Source of the DNA: Fibrobacterota bacterium | GTDB lineage: Bacteria; Fibrobacterota; Chitinivibrionia; Chitinivibrionales; FEN-1185 | Assembly (NCBI GenBank): GCA_003165595.1 | Contig: PLWQ01000017.1 | Coordinates: forward strand, 69,559 to 133,558 | Length of the DNA stretch: 64,000 nt | Direction: 5' to 3' | Translations under genes and position numbers: made by a program | Notes under the pieces: model-generated | What the model saw: only the letters and a program-made list of their open reading frames with translations | What the model was told of the DNA's origin: nothing | Database searches by the model: none | In this document: one piece after another, positions 53,061 through 62,167 of the stretch | Layout: every line of letters starts with the position of its first letter | Position numbering within the stretch: the stretch's first letter is position 1

Positions 53061-54131
53061 TCAGCCTTTAACAGCAGTTACCAAGGCATCGGAAAAATTC
53101 TTAATGTCTTTGAAGCCCGCTTCCTGTAGCATCCGTACGACCTCTGCGGCTTCTTTTGTCGATCCCCGCCAGTCGAACCTGAAAGTCCCCCCTGATTTTA
53201 ATGTGTTTTTGATACCCGGAATCGCCCGGTTCCAATTTATGGTGCCCGGCGCCATATGATGCCCGACAACCTGGTCAAGGGTTTCTTTATCAAAAAGCAA
53301 TCCGATATCCGAAGCATCCGCCTCCACGTGGTACGGAATATTTTTTCGCGCAACCGCCTGGTTGTTAATGTTTATTGCAAGTTGGGGTTCATGAGCCGCA
53401 CCCGCTCCACCCATATTTGCAATAACCGGCTTACCTTTTGCGCCAATATCCTTTACCAGACCGCGTGCGGTTTTTGCGGCGGGTGATAAGGACAGAGTAC
53501 CTTCTCCTGAAGAAATCCGTGTGATTATTCCAACTATGCCTCTTAATAGCATTGCCCCGACTATTTGCAGTCCGATGATTGTAAGTTGGTCCGAAACGGT
53601 TTTTCCAAGAAGTCTCGTTGCTTCGAGGGCGGTTTGAATAACCCGGGGTGTAGTTCCCTGGGTAAAAAGGGTAGGCGCAATTACCTTGCCGCCGGCGCCC
53701 CTGTAATAGGCATTTGGAAAAGGTAACCCGGGCGCCGGGGGCCCAACGGGGAGATGATCGACAGCCTGGTAGTAATCGGGGTAAATTGCAAGATCGACTG
53801 CATTAATGCCGGAAGCATTAAAATTAAAATGAGAGTGCGGGACAAATACCGGCATTTCAAATCCGTCAAGAAACAAATAATAACCGCCCAGATAAATGCC
53901 GAACCCCACCGCATTCAGCAGATTGTCCACATAATCACTGTGCAAACGAGGGTCTGCAGAATCAGCAGATACCTTTGGAAGGTCGACGCCATGACTCTTG
54001 AGCCATTCTGATTCTTCCGGCGTAGGAGTTTCCAAATCCATTGACGTTGAATCTTCAACCTTGTCGGAAATAAGTACCGATGCGGGTTTTTCATTTCCGC
54101 TCACCAATGGTTTTTGACCAAAAGGAGCCAT
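53061..54131 (-). CDS. Toxin-like protein with a C-terminal methyltransferase-like domain
   Basis: This 356-residue protein has a disordered acidic N-terminus (EDSTSMDLETPTPEE), a central part with FGIYLGGYYLFLDGFEMPVFV and a hydrophobic segment (QLTIIGLQIVGAMLLRGIVG), then a C-terminal domain at about 235-356 like a Rossmann methyltransferase fold (KPVIANMGGAGAAHEPQLAI, then LKSGGTFRFDW and VVRMLQEAGFKDIKN). The layout, with a conserved body and a distinct C-terminal enzyme domain, is that of polymorphic toxins or secreted effectors. It follows its upstream partner by 42 nt on the same strand. No immunity gene is visible. Assignment is by architecture only. Confidence 0.5.
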   Translation of the reverse strand: MAPFGQKPLVSGNEKPASVLISDKVEDSTSMDLETPTPEESEWLKSHGVDLPKVSADSADPRLHSDYVDNLLNAVGFGIYLGGYYLFLDGFEMPVFVPHSHFNFNASGINAVDLAIYPDYYQAVDHLPVGPPAPGLPFPNAYYRGAGGKVIAPTLFTQGTTPRVIQTALEATRLLGKTVSDQLTIIGLQIVGAMLLRGIVGIITRISSGEGTLSLSPAAKTARGLVKDIGAKGKPVIANMGGAGAAHEPQLAININNQAVARKNIPYHVEADASDIGLLFDKETLDQVVGHHMAPGTINWNRAIPGIKNTLKSGGTFRFDWRGSTKEAAEVVRMLQEAGFKDIKNFSDALVTAVKG

Positions 54132-54173
54132 AGGGTTCTTTCTGAAATGGGTACGTTAAAAAAAATGTTCACC

Positions 54174-54926
54174 TTACGTTAATTGTTCCGTGCTTTGAAT
54201 ATCAGAGTACCGTGTATTTTCAAAAATCAGTTGAGTTTGACCGTCATCGCCTATTGCTTCAAGAGAATAAGCGATAGTATCGGACGTCGGCACATCACTA
54301 AACTTGACCAGGACGGAAACATCATCATCTTCAATAAAATCTTTTATCGGCTGTTTTTGATCGTACTCGGTTGCTTTGGAAAAAAAATGCAGTACCCTTG
54401 TTTCATTTATTGCATCATCAGGCGTTAAATCGACCCTGATCCAAATCGGCCCCTTATCCGCACGGGGCATGGTCAGAGGCGGACTTTCAACCTCGTTGCC
54501 TCTGGAATGCGAAGCTTTGAAAAAATAATCGAGGGTCTTGCTCGGGTCGTTGCTGTAATCGGCATAATGTGCGTCGTTGTAATAAAGAGTTAATTCCGCT
54601 TCGGCAACGCCGCCGGACTCAAAGCCTTCCGCATTGCATTGCATGTCCTGAATTTCGCCGTTATAGGTTGAGAACAGGCTGAATGTCACCTTTTTACGCG
54701 CGGTTTCCTTGAGATACTCCACTTTCACCCGTACGCGGCATTTTCTGTTGAAATCAAATCCATCATCGGATTCAACAAATTGTGGATCGGAAAGTTTTAC
54801 CTCCTGCGTGTCGGCATCCTGCATTTGCTGCAGGTTATCCGTCGCATATTCCTGGTTTTCCGGCTCGGAATCCTCCGCAGGCTCGAAAAATCCAGGGTCG
54901 TTTATGTCATGCCAGGAGCCTTCCAT
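54174..54926 (-). CDS. Beta-rich adaptor-like protein preceding the toxin-like gene
   Basis: This 250-residue protein starts at the ATG at 54926 (AAGGG 7 nt upstream; a GTG at 54962 would add 12 residues). It has an acidic N-terminus and a central beta-sandwich-like region (CRVRVKVEYLKETARKKVTF, SLFSTYNGEIQDMQCNAEG, AELTLYYNDAHYADYS), as seen in proteins carried with type VI or similar secreted effectors, then WIRVDLTPDDAINETRVLHF. No signal peptide or membrane segment. With the downstream gene it forms a two-gene minus-strand unit; a carrier or loading role is an inference. Confidence 0.45.
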   Translation of the reverse strand: MEGSWHDINDPGFFEPAEDSEPENQEYATDNLQQMQDADTQEVKLSDPQFVESDDGFDFNRKCRVRVKVEYLKETARKKVTFSLFSTYNGEIQDMQCNAEGFESGGVAEAELTLYYNDAHYADYSNDPSKTLDYFFKASHSRGNEVESPPLTMPRADKGPIWIRVDLTPDDAINETRVLHFFSKATEYDQKQPIKDFIEDDDVSVLVKFSDVPTSDTIAYSLEAIGDDGQTQLIFENTRYSDIQSTEQLT

Positions 54927-55676
54927 TTGTAGCCCTTGCAGTGATAGGAATTTTCCAGACACCCGCTTCTTTCATCGCGATCGCATGAAGCCGCCTATTA
55001 AATAGCTGATCGCAAAAACGATGCCAGTATTTCGGCATAGAGGAGCGTAATACAAGCGATTACGGGTTGTTGTCACTTTCGTTCCCAAACGTAAGGTAAT
55101 AGCGCTTCGCGCCTTTTTTTTGTGTCTTTTGCATTGTCGAACGAACCTGCGCCTGACATCTGAATATCTTTTATGCTTGCACTGAAGCACACGCCCATTG
55201 GCGACAAGCGTTGGGCCGACAACGCCCGGATTTTTTTACTATGAGATAACGGCTCGTCGGATTTCATGGTATTGATATTGCGGAAAACGCCCCTGTCCTT
55301 CAAGACTACGAAGGACAGGGAAACAGACATTCCGCATCCGGGAAGCAGAACGCAGTTCTATTTGTAACATATCTGGACGAATGGATACCGAGTGACACCA
55401 TGCAAGAATGGGAACTGCTAGCAATAAAATCAATTGTCATATCGAAGTCTTGAATCCCACAGCGAACGCATTGCAGGGTGCTCATTGGGGGGTACATCCG
55501 GCTGTAATCGCATTCCCCGGAGGTTCGCTGCGGGTTTCCTCAATGTCTTTGATAATATTGGTCAACAGTAATTTCTGGACGTACCGGGCAAAAAACACCA
55601 TCCACAATTCAAACTTGCAAAACAAGAGTCGGCCATACTATCTTAGAAGTTGGTACTTTCCAGAAAGGTATAAGCC
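54927..55676. other. Gene-free interval with dispersed intergenic repeat pieces
   Basis: No credible gene. It holds AAGGTAATAGCGCTTCGCGCC followed by T8 (55094-55122), as at 40738, and the phrase GAATCCCACAGCGAACGCATT (55452) with ATTCCCCGGAGGTTCGCTG (55510), which matches the interval after the gene at 40590. These look like a dispersed repeat family. Confidence 0.5.
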
Positions 55677-56618
55677 ATGGCATCCAAGATGTTTATCCGG
55701 TTCGGTTCAAACCTGGCCGCGATATTTGCAGCCTTTGCCCTGATTTTGGTTGGGTGTGTGGAGAGCATATCGAACCGCACCGCACCCCCTATTCTCCAAG
55801 CTTACGATCAACCCAATTGTCCGGGGCCTGGTTATCTATGGGAACCGGGTTACTGGGCATACGGCAGGGATGGATATCATTGGGTTCCCGGACAGTGGGA
55901 GTTAGCCCCGGAACCAGGTTGGATGTGGACCCCGGGCTATTGGAGCTGCTCGGACAGTGAGTATTTCTGGCACCCCGGATACTGGGCAAAGGATGTGGGG
56001 TTCTACGGAGGAATCGATTATGGCCACGGCTACACGGGGTCCGGCTATGAAGGCGGCTACTGGAAAGAGAATGACTTCTACTACAACAGTGCAGTCACGA
56101 ATGTGAATCCGTCGGTTGTGAGAAACACGTATTGTCAATCTCCAGTAAACAGAGACACCCCTGCAACGCCTGCCAGTTTCAGCGGAGGTGCTGGCGGCGT
56201 CAATGCTAGACCAACCAATCGGGAGCTGATGGTAGCAAACCAACCGCATATTGTTCCTACGGCAAGTCAGAGACGAACTGCGTCACAAGCCATGGTGGCT
56301 AGAAGGCAGGCAAAACAAGTGAGTTTCAAGTTCAAGATTGACCCGGGGATTTCACGGATGGACCAAACAAAGATTCAAAATTATCAGGTTGTCAATGATA
56401 CCGCAAAGTTCTTCTTTTGTTCAGGTGGCATTGCGGGCAATTATCAGTACAAGCTCAAACAGAACTCGGATACCTTGAAAGTAGAAGAGTATTATGGTCC
56501 CGACCCGCTCCAGAAACACAGGGTGTTATTCTGCGTTTTCTGTACTCTTTCCGGGTTGAAAACTGGACAATACTTTCTCAAGACAACAGACGGCCTTCAT
56601 CAGATTGATATCAAATAG
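55677..56618 (+). CDS. Lipoprotein with YxWxPGYW-type repeats
   Basis: This 313-residue protein has a lipoprotein signal (ALILVGC, Cys at residue 27) and then repeated aromatic units: YLWEPGYWAYGRDGYHWVPG, WMWTPGYW and YFWHPGYW. These YXWXPGYW repeats occur in envelope lipoproteins of many Gram-negatives. The C-terminal half has KFKIDPGIS and a beta-rich end. The ATG at 55677 follows AGAAAGG. The function of the repeat is unknown. It sits between the toxin-like module and tRNA-Ser. Confidence 0.8.
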   Translation: MASKMFIRFGSNLAAIFAAFALILVGCVESISNRTAPPILQAYDQPNCPGPGYLWEPGYWAYGRDGYHWVPGQWELAPEPGWMWTPGYWSCSDSEYFWHPGYWAKDVGFYGGIDYGHGYTGSGYEGGYWKENDFYYNSAVTNVNPSVVRNTYCQSPVNRDTPATPASFSGGAGGVNARPTNRELMVANQPHIVPTASQRRTASQAMVARRQAKQVSFKFKIDPGISRMDQTKIQNYQVVNDTAKFFFCSGGIAGNYQYKLKQNSDTLKVEEYYGPDPLQKHRVLFCVFCTLSGLKTGQYFLKTTDGLHQIDIK

Positions 56619-56942
56619 GCGTCTTGGCCTGTGAACGCAATCAGCGGTGCAACTCTCCACTGCCGCGCTTGTTGTGTCTTTGGCAAGGTGGGCGTATATC
56701 TCTGTTTCCTCAACCAGGCGTAGGCAGGGACTGGCTTTGCCCAAGCCTCATTGACATTCAGCTTTTGAATCCCAGAGCGAGTGTAATCCTCGAACCCGGG
56801 TTCGAGGTTGACTAGTAGATATTATTCCATAGGAAAGGAAAGACATCGCAGTTTTGTGTGGGATCTTTCAAAAGTTCTGGCATTAAACCCTCTTGGCCAA
56901 AATAATAGGCCCCGACCACCCAAAAGTGATCGAGGCCTGTTA

Positions 56943-57034
56943 TGGCGGAGAGGCAGGGATTCGAACCCTGGGCACCCACTGAAGGGCGCAACGGTTTTCG
57001 AGACCGCCCCTTTCAACCGCTCAGGCACCTCTCC
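56943..57034 (-). tRNA. tRNA-Ser (anticodon CGA)
   Basis: Class II tRNA with acceptor GGAGAGG/CCTCTCC, D-arm TGCCTGAGCGGTTGAAAGG, anticodon arm CGGT-CTCGAAA-ACCG with anticodon CGA, variable arm, T-arm CAGGGTTCGAATCCCTG, discriminator G and an encoded CCA. It reads UCG. Confidence 0.93.
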
Positions 57035-57113
57035 GCAAAATCAGAAATGTCAAAGGTCGTAACCATTTCGGCAAGGGTCTCGAAAACCTTTTGGAGTTGA
57101 GACCGCTCCGTTG

Positions 57114-57186
57114 GGAGAGGAATTCGAGCCTGCGGCTCGTTGATTGTTATAGGCGCTTGCCCAATCAACCGCTTTGGCACCTCTCC
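57114..57186 (-). pseudogene. Decayed tRNA-Ser copy
   Basis: On the minus strand this repeats the tRNA-Ser acceptor GGAGAGG and CCTCTCC exactly and has a D-arm-like TGCCAAAGCGGTTGATTGGG. The anticodon and T arms do not fold. A 13-nt anticodon-arm copy GGTCTCGAAAACC lies in opposite orientation at 57076-57088. It is 79 nt upstream of the intact tRNA-Ser. Confidence 0.6.
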
Positions 57187-57389
57187 GAGGATGCAAAAAA
57201 TATATCATGAAGAAATCTGCAGCCAATCGAATAAGGATTATTCGTGCATCCGGGAAAAGTGCTTAACGTCCGGGAAGAATCCTGGGAGCTGGCTTCTGCG
57301 ACACGCCCTGCAGTCGCCGGTAGCCAAGCGAAATCTTGAAGAAAGGTTGGAACGCGCCGCCATGATCGAAGAGGCAACCGCCCATTCGA

Positions 57390-57752
57390 CTATTCCTCTC
57401 TGGTGTAGACAACTTTTGCGCTGTCGCTTTCCATACCCTCTATTCTGTTCGCCCCCGTCCTTTTCATGTTCTTGTTGATAATTGGCGGTTTGTCTTCGCC
57501 CACCCATATTTTTGTGAAGGACACTGCTTCTTCACTGTTTTCCAGAATCTCTATGTAAAAACGATGCTGATCGTGCGCATACCGGCCGTTTACCTTTTGC
57601 TTCTTCAAGATGTGGTATTCATTCTTGTTTCGTATTTCAAATATCTCATAATCGGTTTCGTCGCCATGGGTCCAGGTGTTTCGCCAGATTCCCGGGAAAA
57701 TCTTATCGGCGGTTTTGACTGTGCCGGAAGCGGTCGATCCTTTAGATTGCAT
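57390..57752 (-). CDS. Hypothetical protein
   Basis: This 120-residue protein starts at the ATG at 57752, preceded by AAAGGA. It has no signal peptide or known domain. It has alternating charged and aromatic strands (ETDYEIFEIRNKNEYHILKK; HDQHRFYIEILENSEEAVSF) like a lipocalin or calycin-type beta barrel, but this is only a pattern. The frame ends close to the decayed tRNA copy. Confidence 0.55.
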   Translation of the reverse strand: MQSKGSTASGTVKTADKIFPGIWRNTWTHGDETDYEIFEIRNKNEYHILKKQKVNGRYAHDQHRFYIEILENSEEAVSFTKIWVGEDKPPIINKNMKRTGANRIEGMESDSAKVVYTREE

Positions 57753-57905
57753 ACGCAGGGTCCTTTCCGTTGTTTGAAAATGGTGCGCTAATCTCGCAAG
57801 GAAGATAACCTTCGGAACGGGCATCAGTCCACAGATTTCCGTGTGCGCCAAAACCCGTTGATCACCGTGCTGCGGGCAGTCTCGCGTTTGCCCGCGGACC
57901 TGGGG

Positions 57906-59342
57906 CTACCCGCAGCGGGGTTCGCCGTCTTCCTCGGACGATTCCGACATGTCGATAAGCTGCGGGGGCAGATCCTTTTTGCCTTTCACGCCGAGTGCCT
58001 TGAAATCCTCCACCCTCCGGATGAGATTGCCCCTTCCAGTTGACAAAAGCTTAATCGCGCAGTCGCATTCCTCCGATGCTTTCCGTATGAATCCCTGAAC
58101 TTCTTCAAGCTTTTCCACAAACGAAACAAACTTATCATACAAATCTGCAGCCTTTTTCGCAATGGTCTGGGCGTTCTGGTTCTGATATTCATACCGCCAG
58201 ATATTGGCGATGGTTCGCAGGGTCACAAGCAGGGTGGAGGGGCACACGAGGATAATGTTCTTGTCGAATGCGTCGCTAAAGAGGTTCTTTTCTTCCTTGA
58301 TCGCGGTGAGAAACGCGGCTTCCACGTGGATGAACAGAAGCACATAGTCGAGGGACCGGATTTCGAGAAGCCGGTCGTAGTCTTTTGAGCTGAGCTCGGC
58401 AACGTGTCTGCGTATCGATGCGATATGGTCTTTGAGGCCGGCTTTGCGGTCCTCTTCGGTATCTGCGCTGCAGTATCTTTCGTACCCGACAAGGGATACT
58501 TTGGAATCGATGATGACGTGTTTTCCTTCCGGGAGATGGATTACAACGTCGGGCCTGTAGCCGCTGCCGTCCTCGTCGTGGGTATGGACCTGCGTTTCGT
58601 ACTCCCGGCCTTTCTGAAGGCCCGACATCTCGAGTACCCGTTCCAGGGCAAGTTCTCCCCAGTTTCCCTGCGCCTTGTTGTCGCCCTTGAGGGCGTTGGT
58701 GAGGTTTATTGCGTCTTCGCTGATCTTCTGGTTCAGTTCCTTGAGTCTGCCTATCTCTACATACAAGGAAACGCGGTCTTTTGATTCCTTGTCGTAAACG
58801 TCTTCCACGCGTTTCTTGAACTCGGACAGTTGGTCGCGAAAGGGAGACATCAGGGCGTCAAGGTTCGTTTTGTTCTGCTCAGTGAATTTCGCGGTCTTTT
58901 CCTCAAGAATCTTATTGGCGAGGTTCTGGAAATCACATTTCATCTGTTCCTTTGCCTCGTTAAGAAGCGCGAGTTTTTCTTCCGCTTGTTTATGCTCCTC
59001 ATTCACCACGGTTTCGAGCCGCGCGATGTCGCTTTGCTTTTGCGACAGCGACTGTTGCGCGGCCGCCAACTCCTTTTCGATCACCGGAACGCGGTTTGCG
59101 GAAATTTCAAAGGCGGCCGCGCGCGCGATGAGCTCCGACGATTTCGTGCGTTCCTGCTCAAGCTGGGTCTGGGTGGAGGCCATGCGGGTCTGGAGATCTT
59201 CCAACACCGCGAGCTGGCCAGCCGCATGGCTTGCGCCGCGCTCGAACGCTGTTCTTTCCCTTGACCGTGCTATGAAATACGCAATTCCGGCTGTCGTTCC
59301 AATCCCGGCAATAGCAGCCAGCGCCAAGAAAGCAAAGCTCAT
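57906..59342 (-). CDS. rmuC: DNA recombination protein RmuC
   Basis: This 478-residue protein has one N-terminal transmembrane segment (FLALAAIAGIGTTAGIAYFI), a long coiled coil (residues 40-200, with QTQLEQERTKSSEL) and the RmuC nuclease-like domain: GNWGELALERVLEMSGLQKG, YRPDVVIHLPEGKHVIIDSKVSL and FLTAIKEEKNLFSDAFDKNI. RmuC limits inversions and affects DNA recombination. Length and domain order are normal. Its ATG at 59342 follows AGGAGGT. Confidence 0.94.
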   Translation of the reverse strand: MSFAFLALAAIAGIGTTAGIAYFIARSRERTAFERGASHAAGQLAVLEDLQTRMASTQTQLEQERTKSSELIARAAAFEISANRVPVIEKELAAAQQSLSQKQSDIARLETVVNEEHKQAEEKLALLNEAKEQMKCDFQNLANKILEEKTAKFTEQNKTNLDALMSPFRDQLSEFKKRVEDVYDKESKDRVSLYVEIGRLKELNQKISEDAINLTNALKGDNKAQGNWGELALERVLEMSGLQKGREYETQVHTHDEDGSGYRPDVVIHLPEGKHVIIDSKVSLVGYERYCSADTEEDRKAGLKDHIASIRRHVAELSSKDYDRLLEIRSLDYVLLFIHVEAAFLTAIKEEKNLFSDAFDKNIILVCPSTLLVTLRTIANIWRYEYQNQNAQTIAKKAADLYDKFVSFVEKLEEVQGFIRKASEECDCAIKLLSTGRGNLIRRVEDFKALGVKGKKDLPPQLIDMSESSEEDGEPRCG

Positions 59343-59768
59343 GAGACCTCCTGTTTATTGCAACAGACGCAAGGCGCCCGGCAATTTTGCCTTGTGCCGA
59401 TCATCGACTTTCCAAGCCTAAACGCGGTTCCTCACGATCCACCTAAAATAATATTGCCCCGGCGTCAAAGAAGTGTGCGAATGCGCGGGGGCAGGGCAGA
59501 ATCAAGTATTGAAAGATTCTTTGACGATTCCTGTTCGCAAAAAAATTATGTTCGCTGATATTAATTCAAATTTTATGTATATAAATCAAAGAGATACACC
59601 ATGAAACGTTCGCAGAACAACTTATGATCTGTGACAGAAAAACCCTTCAATTCCACATATTTCCAGTATATTTAGAATAAAGACAGGCATTGTAGTCGCC
59701 TGAGGAAAAGAGGAACGAAAGTTACCTTTAATCGCTTAAGAATTGTGGGGGATAGATTGGAATTCACG
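59343..59768. other. Gene-free, AT-rich interval
   Basis: No gene, repeat or RNA is recognised in this stretch between rmuC and the divergent GH16 gene. The AT-rich part around 59560-59700 may hold promoters for both. Confidence 0.4.
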
Positions 59769-60812
59769 ATGTTAAAGGCTGGATCGATTGTAAACGCAGC
59801 AGTTCGCGCCGTACCAGTGGTGCTCGTCGTCTTGTCGAATGCAATAGCGGCCGGCGGATGGAAGGTTTACTGGTCCGACGAATTTGATTCCACTGCGCTC
59901 AACGAGAGCAACTGGTCGGTGCAGGCAACAGACAATCCGCCCAACGCCGAGCAGGAACATTACACCAGCGGACACGACCAGTCCGGGTCGAACGTATTTG
60001 TCAAGAACGGCCATCTCATTCTCGAGGCAAGAAGTGCCAGTGAAATAACGTCCGGCAAGATCGTGAGTTCGGGCAAGAAAAGCTTCGAGTACGGCCGCAT
60101 GGAAGCGCGGATGCGCCTTCCGCTTACCCAAGGTATGTGGCCCGCATTCTGGATGCTCGGCGTGGGCGGGGGGTGGCCGCAATGCGGGGAGTTGGATATA
60201 ATGGAAGGAAAGGGGCGATTGCCCAACTGGACATCGGGGTCTTTCCACTATACCAATTTCGACGTGTTTAACCAGTATACGTTGCCAACCGGGAACGTTC
60301 ACGACAGTTTCCATGTCTATGCAGCGGAATGGAGCACCGATTCGATCCGGTGGTATTTCGACAATGTCAATTTCGGCACGCTCACCAAGGCCCAGAACGC
60401 GAACCTCCCGCTCGATAAACAGTATTATTTCATTCTCAATCTTGCGGTTGGCGGCAATTTTGACGGGAACATGAACAACACCACGGTGTTCCCGGACAGT
60501 CTCATTGTCGATTATGTCCGGGTGTACCAGTGGGACCCGACCGCGCAAACCGAGTCGCCTGTTTCGGGCGCCAATCTTGCGCGTGCGAGCCTTGTAGACC
60601 GCGGCGGTGGTCTTTCCATTGTGCTTCCTTCCGAGCAGGCCTATATTTTGAATCTCGTTTCAACAAGCGGCAAACTCGTCTTGTCCCAGCGCGGTACTGC
60701 GCGTTCCTTTACCGTTGGCACCGGGGCGCTTTCGCCGGGCGTATATTGCGCAACGGTGAGCGGCACTTTCGGGACCCTTTCGGGGCGAGTTGCGGTGCAC
60801 CGGCGGCCTTGA
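59769..60812 (+). CDS. Secreted GH16 beta-glucanase with a C-terminal sorting-like domain
   Basis: This 347-residue protein has a signal peptide (residues 1-30, AVPVVLVVLSNAIAAGG), a GH16 catalytic domain (WKVYWSDEFDSTALNESNW, EYGRMEARMRLP, MWPAFWMLG, the catalytic ELDIMEG with Glu-x-Asp-x-x-Glu, FHVYAAEWSTDSIRWYFD, DYVRVYQW) and a C-terminal ~75-residue strand-rich tail (YILNLVSTSGKLVLSQRG ... LSPGVYCATVSGTFG) like the Por/type IX secretion tail. It hydrolyses beta-1,3 or mixed-link glucan. The ATG at 59769 is preceded by GGA; a GTG at 59745 is possible. The tail suggests surface export. Confidence 0.9.
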   Translation: MLKAGSIVNAAVRAVPVVLVVLSNAIAAGGWKVYWSDEFDSTALNESNWSVQATDNPPNAEQEHYTSGHDQSGSNVFVKNGHLILEARSASEITSGKIVSSGKKSFEYGRMEARMRLPLTQGMWPAFWMLGVGGGWPQCGELDIMEGKGRLPNWTSGSFHYTNFDVFNQYTLPTGNVHDSFHVYAAEWSTDSIRWYFDNVNFGTLTKAQNANLPLDKQYYFILNLAVGGNFDGNMNNTTVFPDSLIVDYVRVYQWDPTAQTESPVSGANLARASLVDRGGGLSIVLPSEQAYILNLVSTSGKLVLSQRGTARSFTVGTGALSPGVYCATVSGTFGTLSGRVAVHRRP

Positions 60813-60948
60813 CACGCGCTGCACCGTATGCATGCTGCAACCGCGGGAGCCTCGCTCCTGTACGGTTCATCCTCCCCACGTCACCCATGCAAATCGAGGA
60901 GGATGAACCCTTGCCGGTGATGATCTCACAACTTTCCTTCGGAATCCG

Positions 60949-61701
60949 TTACTCCTCATGCCCCTCCATGTGATGGTGGTGATGCTTGCCCCATGCGCCC
61001 AGCACAAGGCGTACGTAGGGGCCCGTTTGCGATATGGACGGTAGGTCGCTTATGTAAATTCCATCCGACATCCATCTCTTGGTGTAGTAAAGGTCAACCA
61101 GATACCCCGCTCCGAGCCCCACGACCAGTCCCTTTGATCGGTCATTGTTTGCGAAAAGGAAATTTGAACCAAGTCCCAGGTTGAGCAGCGGTGTAAGTTC
61201 CCAGACATTGGAATTGGGTTCTGTTGTCGTACGAAGCTCGGCAAGCGTCTTGGAATTGTCGCGAAAATACAGGTTATTTAGCCCTATGCCGAGGCCGAGA
61301 TACGGATACAAGCTACCGACCCACTCCGGCGGCAACACATTAAACCCGTTGTTCCAGGTGATATCACCCGCAAAAAGCGAGGTACGCAGGCCGGCGTTCA
61401 AATTGTCGCCCCAGATTCTGAGCGTGAGGTCACTCTCCATCACGAGCCGGCGAAAGTCCTTGTAACGGCCGAAAGAGAGAGACCAGGCCTGCTCGGGGAA
61501 ACCGCTAAGGCCCTGACCATTAAGGAAACTATTGACTTTTCCCAGCGTGAGCCATGCGGAGCCGGCGCTCACATACCCGAACTCGTGAGTTGGTTTCATC
61601 ATCTTCATCATTCCCGTGTCGCAGTTCACTTCCCCGGCCTGCACCAATGTGGATGCAGCCATCACGATTACTGCCAGCAAGATTCTCTTTGTCGAAATCA
61701 T
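60949..61701 (-). CDS. Outer-membrane beta-barrel protein with a His-rich C-terminus
   Basis: This 250-residue protein has a signal peptide (residues 1-22, AVIVMAASTLVQAG) and many amphipathic strands ending in Tyr or Phe (LFAGDITWNNGFNVLPP, LYPYLGLGIGLNNLYF, LTPLLNLGLGSNFLF, GLGAGYLVDLYYT, YVRLVLGAWG), followed by a natural KHHHHHMEGHEE tail. The barrel call is strong; a metal-related role for the His tail is only a guess. AAGGAGGAA precedes the ATG at 61701. Confidence 0.75.
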   Translation of the reverse strand: MISTKRILLAVIVMAASTLVQAGEVNCDTGMMKMMKPTHEFGYVSAGSAWLTLGKVNSFLNGQGLSGFPEQAWSLSFGRYKDFRRLVMESDLTLRIWGDNLNAGLRTSLFAGDITWNNGFNVLPPEWVGSLYPYLGLGIGLNNLYFRDNSKTLAELRTTTEPNSNVWELTPLLNLGLGSNFLFANNDRSKGLVVGLGAGYLVDLYYTKRWMSDGIYISDLPSISQTGPYVRLVLGAWGKHHHHHMEGHEE

Positions 61702-62167
61702 ATTTTCCTCCTTGTTCATCAACGGAACGCGCCGGACCCCAACCACCCTTTCTCACTGCGTCAATTCTCCACTCCATATCCTCCCTTCCGCTGAGAGTTC
61801 TCAGGGCACTTCTTTGATTACGTGCAACTCCCGTTCCATGTGTCCTATAACCAAGAATTTTATTGCCAATCGCCTAACCCGCTGCGACCCCCATTCCCAT
61901 ATATGCAAAAGATCCTTTCGATTTTGGGAGTCGGAAATGGCCGCTTTGGGGAGACTGCATACCCGGATTGCGATTTCCGGTCGCCTCCTTCGCTTTTCGT
62001 CGTTCGCTTGACATAATTGATAGGAGGCACGAACATTGCTGATAATACGTTGTGTGTGGCATTGCGGTGCGACATTTCAAAAGGGAGGGATGCGGCGCCG
62101 AATGCGTGTCGGAAAGCCGGGGAGCGGAATTGTCGTCATCCGGCGAGTTGCAACCTTGAAGGATATT
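61702..62167. other. Gene-free interval
   Basis: No gene or RNA recognised. The divergent OM-protein and diguanylate cyclase genes must have their promoters here. The codon pattern of the frames present looks like shadows. Confidence 0.4.

Noticed and set aside
57843-58043. Short plus-strand ORF over the rmuC end
   Set aside because: It lies antisense to rmuC and shows no homologous motif.
61702-62167. Longer N-terminus of the diguanylate cyclase from 62036
   Set aside because: The upstream part is basic and low in complexity and lacks a ribosome-binding site, while GAAGGA precedes the ATG at 62168.
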